Positions 50,550-61,593 of a stretch of 61,593 nt of DNA are shown here, in pieces. Both the position numbers and the translations under genes were made by a program. The stretch comes from JBCCGR01 sp039029195. GTDB lineage: Bacteria; Pseudomonadota; Alphaproteobacteria; Rhizobiales; Rhizobiaceae. Within the stretch, counting starts at the first letter, position 1. Each line of letters starts with the position of its first letter. The notes beneath the pieces were generated by a model. The model searched no databases and was not told where the DNA came from. It was given only the letters and a program-made list of their open reading frames with translations. The stretch spans positions 1-61,593 of the forward strand of contig JBCCGR010000026.1 of NCBI GenBank assembly GCA_039029195.1. Direction: 5' to 3'.

Positions 50550-52187
50550 ATGCGAGCGAAACTATTCGGGCCGGTTGCTGCGGCTATTATTGCCACCGCA
50601 GGTCTGGCGAACGTCGAAGCCGAAGCGGCCATGTTTGCCGTCGGAAACTGCGCCAACCTTCCAGCCAGCGGTGCGGAAATCGGCGGCGGCTCGCTGGAGG
50701 TCATCTTTACCGGGACCTTCGACGTCGGTGATATGATCACCGTGACGGCTGATGTGAATGTCGATCTCCAGGCTGCTGGAGCCATTAATCTGACAGTGAC
50801 CCCAGCAGGAGGTGCGACGCAGACATTGGCGATGCTGCCAGCACCAATGATGAACCCGACGACCATCTCCGGCAGCTTCACCGTCGCAACGGCTGGAAAT
50901 CACAGCTTTCGGGTGTCAACCAACACGGAAACGGGATCAATCGATGCCACAATAACCTGTGTTGCAGCACCACCCCCAATGCCACCAACACCACCAACGC
51001 CAACGCCATCAACCACCACCACGACCACTCCTTCTCCGACCCAATCGACTGTTGATCCGGTGGCCACGGCTCCGCCGCCAACGCCATTGGTTCCAGTGAC
51101 AATGACGATGCCGCAGGTTGTGCAGACGACGACCACGGTCATCCAAAACACAATGACGGCGCGAATTCCAGGCATGGTTTCCGATGAACCAGACCTTGTG
51201 AGCCGGTTGCGCTATCGAGGCGGTGATCGCGCGGCGTCCGGAGCCATGAGCCCATTCCTGGTGTCGGGGTATGCGAACAGCGGCAATGCCCACATTCGCG
51301 GCAAAACCGGCCTGGATCAGATCAGGCGCGCGGCACAGGTCGCGACCCGCAAGAACCAGGCGGAAGGATCGAGTTCCGCAGATCCGATTGAGCTTGATCC
51401 GCCGACTATTGAGACTTCTGAGACAGATTTCTGGCTGGAGGGCCGATATAGCCGCACCACCACGTCATCGCTGAACAATCAGTTGGGCATTGTCTATGCC
51501 TCCGTCGATCATCTGGTCACCAATGATGTGTTGCTCGGTGCAATGCTGAGCCTTGATTGGGCCGAGGATCAACGCACAAACGGGTCTAACGGATTTGGGC
51601 GCAGTCTTGGCTGGATGGTTGGGCCGTATGGCGTGATCCGTTTTGGTGAAAATGTCTATCTCGATGCACGTGCAGCCTGGGGCACCTCGACCGGCGATAT
51701 CAGCCCATTTGGCACCTATGAAGACAGCTACAAGACCCGGCGCTGGCTGGTTCGCGCCCAGCTCACCGGTGATCTGATCCGCGATGAGATCTGGCGTGTG
51801 AGCCCGATGGCGCAGTTTGTCTACTTCTCTGAACGGCAGAGCTCGTATGTTGATGGGGTGGGCAATTTCATCGACGGTCAGAATGTTTCATTGGGCCGCA
51901 TCACCAGCGGCATTGAGTTTGCCCGAACCTATCAGCGGCAGAATGGCGACGTGTTCATGCCTCAAATTGCCCTCAAATCCGTGGTTGATATCGGCGGCAC
52001 CAATGTGACGCGCGTCAATGGTCTGGCATCTTTCGTGGACGATTTTCACGGTCGCGTGGAGGCCGGCTTCCGCTACACGAGACCGAGCGGCCATCAGTTG
52101 TCGGCCGAAGTGTTCTATGATGGGATTGCCAACAACAAGTTCGACATGATTGGTGGTAGGGTGCGACTGGTTATTCCGCTGAAGTGA
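50550..52187 (+). CDS. Autotransporter-barrel outer-membrane protein
   Basis: A 545-residue protein. A signal peptide (1-25) is followed by a small beta-rich domain with a Cys pair (about 28-135), a Pro/Thr-rich linker of about 50 residues (PPTPPTPTPSTTTTTTP and similar, about 136-185), a middle segment, and a C-terminal beta-barrel of about 280 residues. The barrel shows the alternating pattern of autotransporters and ends in VRLVIPLK. The passenger is short and its role is unknown. The ATG at 50550 is chosen; a TTG at 50520 would add ten residues ahead of the signal. A CtrA box lies upstream. Confidence 0.82.
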   Translation: MRAKLFGPVAAAIIATAGLANVEAEAAMFAVGNCANLPASGAEIGGGSLEVIFTGTFDVGDMITVTADVNVDLQAAGAINLTVTPAGGATQTLAMLPAPMMNPTTISGSFTVATAGNHSFRVSTNTETGSIDATITCVAAPPPMPPTPPTPTPSTTTTTTPSPTQSTVDPVATAPPPTPLVPVTMTMPQVVQTTTTVIQNTMTARIPGMVSDEPDLVSRLRYRGGDRAASGAMSPFLVSGYANSGNAHIRGKTGLDQIRRAAQVATRKNQAEGSSSADPIELDPPTIETSETDFWLEGRYSRTTTSSLNNQLGIVYASVDHLVTNDVLLGAMLSLDWAEDQRTNGSNGFGRSLGWMVGPYGVIRFGENVYLDARAAWGTSTGDISPFGTYEDSYKTRRWLVRAQLTGDLIRDEIWRVSPMAQFVYFSERQSSYVDGVGNFIDGQNVSLGRITSGIEFARTYQRQNGDVFMPQIALKSVVDIGGTNVTRVNGLASFVDDFHGRVEAGFRYTRPSGHQLSAEVFYDGIANNKFDMIGGRVRLVIPLK

Positions 52188-52243
52188 CCTATTTGGAGTG
52201 CAGTCGTAGCGGGTAGTTGCCCGCAAATTCCAACATTTGGCAC

Positions 52244-52321
52244 TTGCGCTTGAAAAATCTTGGCATTAGATACACCTCACGAACGAGGCGCGTCGAATCT
52301 GCAGCACAGATTCTTCGCGCC
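52244..52321 (+). promoter_or_regulatory. Candidate secE promoter and leader hairpin
   Basis: TTGCGC (52244-52249) and TAGATA (52267-52272), 17 bp apart, are a possible promoter. Downstream, two 15-base arms (52287-52301 and 52307-52321) pair at 13 positions around the loop CAGCA, giving a stable leader hairpin about 80 bp before secE. No T-tract follows. Confidence 0.35.
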
Positions 52322-52403
52322 TTGTGTCGTGTTCAAAGAGCATTTTCCAAAAAGAGCCCATCCGGCGTTTTCAGGACGGGCAAAAACGGATCCGAAATCT
52401 GAT

Positions 52404-52598
52404 ATGGCCACCCGTACCAATCCTTTTACCTTTCTGCAGCAGGTGCGTGCTGAAGTTTCAAAAGTCGTCTGGCCAACCCGTCGTGAGACGGTTGTCACGA
52501 CCATCATGACCATCATTTTGATGTTCATTGCCGCGATCTTTTTCTTTTTGTCAGATCAGGTGCTCGGCTACGTGATCGGCCTCATTCTGGGCAGATAG
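52404..52598 (+). CDS. secE: Preprotein translocase subunit SecE
   Basis: A 64-residue, single-helix subunit of the SecYEG channel. The N-terminal amphipathic helix FLQQVRAEVSKVVWPTRRET is the family signature, and one membrane helix follows (about 34-58). The ATG at 52404 gives the normal short alphaproteobacterial form; the upstream frame runs through the leader hairpin. nusG follows 35 bp later. Confidence 0.95.
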   Translation: MATRTNPFTFLQQVRAEVSKVVWPTRRETVVTTIMTIILMFIAAIFFFLSDQVLGYVIGLILGR

Positions 52599-52633
52599 CG
52601 GTCAATTAAAGCGGAAGATGCGGTAACTTCAAC

Positions 52634-53164
52634 ATGGCTATGCGCTGGTACATCATTCACGCCTACTCGAACTTCGAGAAAAAGGTGTCGGAATCGATCC
52701 TCGAGCAGGCTCGCCTGAAAGGGCTTGAGCATTGCTTCGAACAGGTTCTGGTGCCGGTTGAGAAGGTGGTTGAGCTGCGTCGCGGTCGCAAGGTTGATGC
52801 GGAACGCAAGTTCTTCCCGGGCTACGTGCTTGCTCGCATGGAAATGACCGATGAGGCCTATCACCTCATCAAGAACACACCAAAGGTGACCGGATTTCTT
52901 GGGTCGGACAACAAACCAATGCCCATTACGGACAAGGAAGCCCAGCGCATTCTGTCCCAGGTTCAGGAGGGCGTTGAGCGTCCGAAACCGTCTGTCAGCT
53001 TCGAAATCGGCGAAAGCGTTCGGGTGTCTGATGGTCCGTTTGCTTCCTTCAACGGCATTGTTGAAGAGGTTGATGAAGAGCGGGCGCGTCTCAAAGTGGA
53101 AGTATCAATTTTTGGCCGGGCAACACCGGTCGATCTGGAATACGGGCAGGTCGAAAAGACCTGA
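52634..53164 (+). CDS. nusG: Transcription termination/antitermination factor NusG
   Basis: A 176-residue NusG that binds RNA polymerase and links transcription with Rho and the ribosome. The NGN domain (RWYIIHAYSNFEKKV, FPGYVLARM) is followed by a C-terminal KOW domain (GPFASFNGIVEEVDEERARL). The position between secE and rplK is the conserved bacterial order. Confidence 0.97.
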   Translation: MAMRWYIIHAYSNFEKKVSESILEQARLKGLEHCFEQVLVPVEKVVELRRGRKVDAERKFFPGYVLARMEMTDEAYHLIKNTPKVTGFLGSDNKPMPITDKEAQRILSQVQEGVERPKPSVSFEIGESVRVSDGPFASFNGIVEEVDEERARLKVEVSIFGRATPVDLEYGQVEKT

Positions 53165-53172
53165 TCCGTTCC

Positions 53173-53313
53173 TCGTGTGGGAGGGGAGGTGGCTTTGCCG
53201 GCCATCAAGCCGAACCACGCGACTGCAACGTCCGGAACCCTGTTCCGGTTGATGAAATGGCTGGAGATTCACCTGACGTGGATGTGCCGGCAACAAGTTA
53301 AGGCAGAATAGTA
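53173..53313 (+). promoter_or_regulatory. rplK-rplA leader with stable hairpins
   Basis: TCGTGTGG (53173-53180) pairs with CCACGCGA (53215-53222), enclosing GGCTT/AAGCC. A second perfect stem, CCGGAAC (53232-53238) with GTTCCGG (53242-53248), follows. Ribosomal protein L1 is known to repress its own operon by binding the rplK leader. This structured stretch is the natural place for that, though I cannot identify the exact L1 site. Confidence 0.4.
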
Positions 53314-53742
53314 ATGGCAAAGAAAATTCAGGGATATCTGAAGCTTCAGGTTCCTGCAGGAAGCGCGACGCCTTCGCCGCCAATTGGTCCGGCTTTGGGT
53401 CAGCGCGGTCTCAACATCATGGAATTCTGTAAGGCGTTCAACGCTGCTTCGCAGGATATGGAAAAGGGTGCACCGGTTCCGGTGACCATCACCATTTTCC
53501 AGGACAAGTCTTTCACTTTCAAAATGAAGACACCGCCGGTGTCCTTCCTTCTGAAAAAGGCTGCAAAGCTGCAAAAAGGTGGTCAGACACCAGGCCGAGC
53601 AACGGCTGGCAAGGTGACCCGCGATCAGGTTCGCGAAATTGCAGAAGCAAAAATGAAGGACCTCAACGCAAACGATATCGAAGCCGCGATGCTGATGGTG
53701 GAAGGTTCCGCCCGCTCGATGGCCCTGGAAGTGGAGGGCTGA
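53314..53742 (+). CDS. rplK: 50S ribosomal protein L11
   Basis: A 142-residue L11 with the N-terminal KLQVPAGSATPSPPIGPALGQ and the C-terminal RNA-binding domain that contacts the GTPase-associated centre of 23S rRNA. It is co-transcribed with rplA, 4 bp downstream, in the usual order. Confidence 0.98.
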   Translation: MAKKIQGYLKLQVPAGSATPSPPIGPALGQRGLNIMEFCKAFNAASQDMEKGAPVPVTITIFQDKSFTFKMKTPPVSFLLKKAAKLQKGGQTPGRATAGKVTRDQVREIAEAKMKDLNANDIEAAMLMVEGSARSMALEVEG

Positions 53743-53746
53743 TCCG

Positions 53747-54445
53747 ATGGCGCGTCTAGGAAAAAGAACCAAAGCCTCTCGTGAAGGCATTGATCGCAAC
53801 AAGCTCTATGACCTGACTGAGGCTGTTGAACTGATCAAATCCCGTGCTGGTGCAAAATTCGACGAAACTGTCGAAGTTGCAATGAACCTCGGTGTTGATC
53901 CACGCCACGCTGACCAGATGGTTCGCGGCGTTGTGCAGCTACCAAATGGCTCCGGTCGCTCGGTTCGTGTTGCAGTGTTTGCAAAAGACGCGAAGGCTGA
54001 TGAGGCTCGTGAAGCTGGTGCCGATATCGTCGGCGCAGAAGACCTTTTGGAAACAGTTCAGGGCGGCACGGTTGATTTCGATCGCTGCATTGCGACCCCG
54101 GACATGATGCCGCTTGTTGGTCGCCTTGGTAAGGTGCTTGGCCCCCGTGGCCTGATGCCGAACCCGAAGGTTGGCACCGTAACGCCAGATGTTGCGGGTG
54201 CCGTGAAGGCTGCCAAAGGTGGCGCGGTCGAGTTCCGCGTTGAAAAAGCAGGCATCATTCATGCCGGCGTTGGCAAGGTCAGCTTCGACGCCAAAGCTAT
54301 TGAAGAAAACGTTCGCGCGCTTGCTGATGCCGTTCAAAAGGCAAAGCCAAGCGGTGCAAAGGGCACGTTCGTCCAGCGGGTTGCCATCACCTCGACCATG
54401 GGTCCTGGTGTGAAGGTTGACCCGGGCACTGTAACGAGCGCCTGA
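53747..54445 (+). CDS. rplA: 50S ribosomal protein L1
   Basis: A 232-residue L1 that forms the L1 stalk and in other bacteria represses the rplKA operon. Typical segments are FDETVEVAMNLGVDPRHADQ, VRGVVQLPNGSG and LGPRGLMPNPKVGTVT. It follows rplK directly. Confidence 0.98.
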   Translation: MARLGKRTKASREGIDRNKLYDLTEAVELIKSRAGAKFDETVEVAMNLGVDPRHADQMVRGVVQLPNGSGRSVRVAVFAKDAKADEAREAGADIVGAEDLLETVQGGTVDFDRCIATPDMMPLVGRLGKVLGPRGLMPNPKVGTVTPDVAGAVKAAKGGAVEFRVEKAGIIHAGVGKVSFDAKAIEENVRALADAVQKAKPSGAKGTFVQRVAITSTMGPGVKVDPGTVTSA

Positions 54446-54490
54446 TTTATTGGGCTGGACGAGGCGAGCGCCACGACCGGCCAAAACAGT

Positions 54491-54640
54491 TTGCACCCGT
54501 TCGCGGGTGTGAATGCGAGGTGAGGGGAGACCCGAACTTCGTATCCTGTCCGAGACTGCAGGTGATGGGGAAACCCGTCTTAATGACCGCCTGCACAGAT
54601 AGGGTGAGACCGATTTTAACGTCATGAAGATGGCGGCGTT
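54491..54640 (+). ncRNA. L10 (rplJL) ribosomal protein leader
   Basis: The roughly 410 bp between rplA and rplJ holds no gene but several paired elements. A CACCCG-TTCG-CGGGTG hairpin (54494-54509) comes first. Then an outer stem CCTGTC/GATAGG (54545-54550 with 54598-54603) encloses TGCAGG/CCTGCA (54557-54562 with 54590-54595) and an apical GGG-GAAA-CCC. This arrangement fits the L10 leader, bound by the L10-(L12)4 complex to repress translation. The remainder up to the rplJ start is unassigned leader. Confidence 0.7.
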
Positions 54641-54854
54641 CGCGGGGAAATCTCGTGAACATTCCAAACTCGGTTCGAACTCGTGTGCCTTGTGCCGCTT
54701 TTGCCTGAATGGGTTGAAGCACGTTCAAGGGGGCAGGAACCTCGAGCGTCGTTTCGAAGGTTCAAAACTGAACCCGACAAGCGGCAAAGGCAAACCGGTC
54801 AGGGTTTTGAGCAGGGAAACCGGCTGAAGATCATGGCCAAAAGGAGAGACACAG

Positions 54855-55373
54855 GTGGATAGAGCGGAAAAACGCGAATTCGTCTCGACCATGAACGACA
54901 CGTTGAAAGACGTGGGTTCGGTGGTTGTGGCTCACTACACCGGTATGACAGTTTCCGACATGACCGATTTCCGCGGTCAGATGCGTGAAGCTGGCGGCAC
55001 GGTGAAAGTCGCAAAAAACCGCCTCATCAAGCTTGCTCTTCAGGGTACGGAAGCTGAACACATCTCTGATCTGTTTTCGGGTCAGACCGTGATCGCCTAT
55101 TCAGACGATCCGGTGGCAGCTCCCAAAGTGGCCGTCGAATACGCCAAGAAGAACGATAAGCTCGTTGTTCTGGGTGGTGCGATGGGCGCGACCAACCTTG
55201 ATCCCGATGGTGTGAAGTCACTGGCTTCCATGCCGTCGCTGGACGAGTTGAGGGCGAAAATCCTCGGCATGGTTCAGACCCCGGCTTCGCGTATTGCGCA
55301 GCTGACCAAGGCGCCACAGGGCGCCGTGGCACGGGTGATTGGGGCCTATTCTGAAAAGGGTGAAGCGGCGTGA
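54855..55373 (+). CDS. rplJ: 50S ribosomal protein L10
   Basis: A 172-residue L10, the base of the L7/L12 stalk and the autogenous repressor of its operon. It has KREFVSTMNDTLKD, VVAHYTGMTVSDM and KVAKNRLIKLAL. The GTG start at 54855 is supported by AAGGAGAG upstream. Confidence 0.97.
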   Translation: MDRAEKREFVSTMNDTLKDVGSVVVAHYTGMTVSDMTDFRGQMREAGGTVKVAKNRLIKLALQGTEAEHISDLFSGQTVIAYSDDPVAAPKVAVEYAKKNDKLVVLGGAMGATNLDPDGVKSLASMPSLDELRAKILGMVQTPASRIAQLTKAPQGAVARVIGAYSEKGEAA

Positions 55374-55427
55374 GGCCGCACACTGTGACGCAAAACACAA
55401 AAGTTCGAACCATAAGGAAACTGAACA

Positions 55428-55808
55428 ATGGCTGATCTGCAGAAGATCGTTGATGAACTGTCCCAGCTGACCGTAATGGAAGCTGCTGAACTGTCGAAAA
55501 TGCTGGAAGAGCACTGGGGCGTTTCTGCCGCTGCTCCTGTGGCTGCTGTTGCTGTTGCTGGCGGCGCTGCCGGCGGCGAAGCTGCTGCTGAAGAAAAAGA
55601 TGAGTTTGATGTTGTTCTGGCATCTGCCGGTGACAAGAAAATCAACGTCATCAAGGAAGTCCGCGCCATCACCGGTCTTGGCCTCAAGGAAGCCAAGGAT
55701 CTGGTGGAATCGGCTCCAAAGCCGGTCAAGGAAGGCGTTTCCAAGGGCGAAGCAGAAGAGCTCCAGAAGAAGCTCGAAGAAGCTGGTGCCAAGGTCGAGC
55801 TCAAGTAA
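55428..55808 (+). CDS. rplL: 50S ribosomal protein L7/L12
   Basis: A 126-residue acidic stalk protein. The N-terminal dimerisation helix is followed by an Ala-rich hinge (AAAPVAAVAVAGGAAGG) and the C-terminal factor-binding domain (VIKEVRAITGLGLKEAKDLV). It recruits translation GTPases. It follows rplJ within the shared leader-controlled operon. Confidence 0.98.
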   Translation: MADLQKIVDELSQLTVMEAAELSKMLEEHWGVSAAAPVAAVAVAGGAAGGEAAAEEKDEFDVVLASAGDKKINVIKEVRAITGLGLKEAKDLVESAPKPVKEGVSKGEAEELQKKLEEAGAKVELK

Positions 55809-55821
55809 GAGCTCTGACTTT

Positions 55822-55873
55822 GCGCGGGAAACCGCGCTCAACAAATTGCGGATCCGGCAAGTGTCGGGTCCGC
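55822..55873 (+). promoter_or_regulatory. Two hairpins between rplL and rpoB
   Basis: GCGCGG-GAAA-CCGCGC (55822-55837) is a tight stem with a GNRA loop. GCGGATCCG (55848-55856) pairs with CGGGTCCGC (55865-55873), with one G-U pair. In E. coli this interval contains an attenuator and an RNase III site that lower rpoBC output relative to rplJL. A similar role is inferred. Confidence 0.5.
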
Positions 55874-56101
55874 GTTTGCGCAAGAGGGTCTGAGTTTCCC
55901 GATGCGCCCATTTGAAAAGCCAAGGGCATGGTTCCTGCCTTTTGTTGTTCAAATGTAATGAAGTTTTGAGAAACAGGTGTCCTGAAGGCCCGGATGAATT
56001 GGACCTTTTGGCGACCCGTTTTCCTCACAGTCCGATCTCTTTTTGCCCGCAAACGCATTCCGTTCGTGTTGGGATGCGTTGCGCAATGACGAGGAGCAAG
56101 C

Positions 56102-60253
<4,152 letters not shown>

Positions 60254-60259
60254 TGCCAG

Positions 60260-60288
60260 TGCGCCGGATGTGAGGTCCGGCGCATTTT
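60260..60288 (+). terminator. Terminator-like hairpin between rpoB and rpoC
   Basis: TGCGCCGGA (60260-60268) and TCCGGCGCA (60276-60284) form a perfect 9-bp stem followed by TTTT, seven bases after the rpoB stop. The short T-run suggests partial termination or RNA processing rather than a full stop, since rpoC needs the upstream transcript unless it has its own promoter. Confidence 0.55.
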
Positions 60289-60410
60289 CTCCCAACCGGT
60301 CGCGTTGTGACTGACCGGTGAACTGAACAGATTGAAGGCCAGTCACCAAACTCGAGATAAGGTGGCCCGGTCTCACCCCAAAAGGGTCTCAGACCCAAAG
60401 GAGACATCGC

Positions 60411-61593
<1,183 letters not shown>

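Overview
The window looks like chromosomal DNA of a free-living, probably marine, alphaproteobacterium of the Hyphomicrobiales (Rhizobiales) type. Evidence: the gene order secE-nusG-rplKAJL-rpoBC with rhizobial-style leaders, a DivJ/PleC-like histidine kinase, a perfect CtrA box (TTAA-N7-TTAA), a TIGR02281-type retropepsin next to DUF1289 and cobalamin synthase, class I fumarase, three L,D-transpeptidases and a 1383-residue RpoB. I see no tRNA, rRNA, CRISPR array, insertion sequence or phage gene. I do not name a species.

Layout. 1-2.8 kb: the C-terminal end of a large cadherin-like repeat protein with a membrane tail, translationally coupled to a membrane diguanylate cyclase. 2.9-11.3 kb: a divergent catabolic/transport module. 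A GntR regulator and an aldo/keto reductase-RidA fusion read leftward. A TIGR04076-like protein, a second aldo/keto reductase and a complete branched-chain-amino-acid-type ABC importer read rightward. 11.3-11.8 kb: non-coding DNA with a probable alpha/beta-hydrolase relic. 11.8-19.5 kb: dusA, a cobS-DUF1289-aspartic protease operon divergent from cobT, a sensor kinase, a GST/uracil-DNA-glycosylase pair and an Lrp regulator. 19.8-24.2 kb: a small unknown ORF, an AlkD-like and beta-hydroxyacid dehydrogenase pair, and a penicillin acylase homologue. 24.2-28.8 kb: a molybdenum-cofactor operon (Bcr/CflA exporter, fdhD, fused mobA-mobB, moeA). 29-33.4 kb: an L,D-transpeptidase, class I fumarase and a large L,D-transpeptidase. 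33.7-37.1 kb: a three-gene unit of two unrecognised proteins and a DyP-type peroxidase. 37.2-45.9 kb: a beta-helix/RTX protein, gph, rpiA, a DUF2059 protein, a threonine dehydratase, glutathione reductase and two MFS transporters. 46-50.4 kb: a solitary peptide-type solute-binding protein, a DUF922 protein coupled to an M20 peptidase, and a third L,D-transpeptidase behind a CRP-like palindrome. 50.5-52.2 kb: an autotransporter-barrel protein behind the CtrA box. 52.2-61.6 kb: the secE-nusG-rplKA-rplJL-rpoBC region with several structured leaders; rpoC runs off the right edge.

The most interesting candidates are the repeat-protein/diguanylate cyclase pair, the AKR/RidA/ABC module with its catalytic-residue changes, and the DyP three-gene unit. 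All functions are read from the sequence and family knowledge; no database search was possible.
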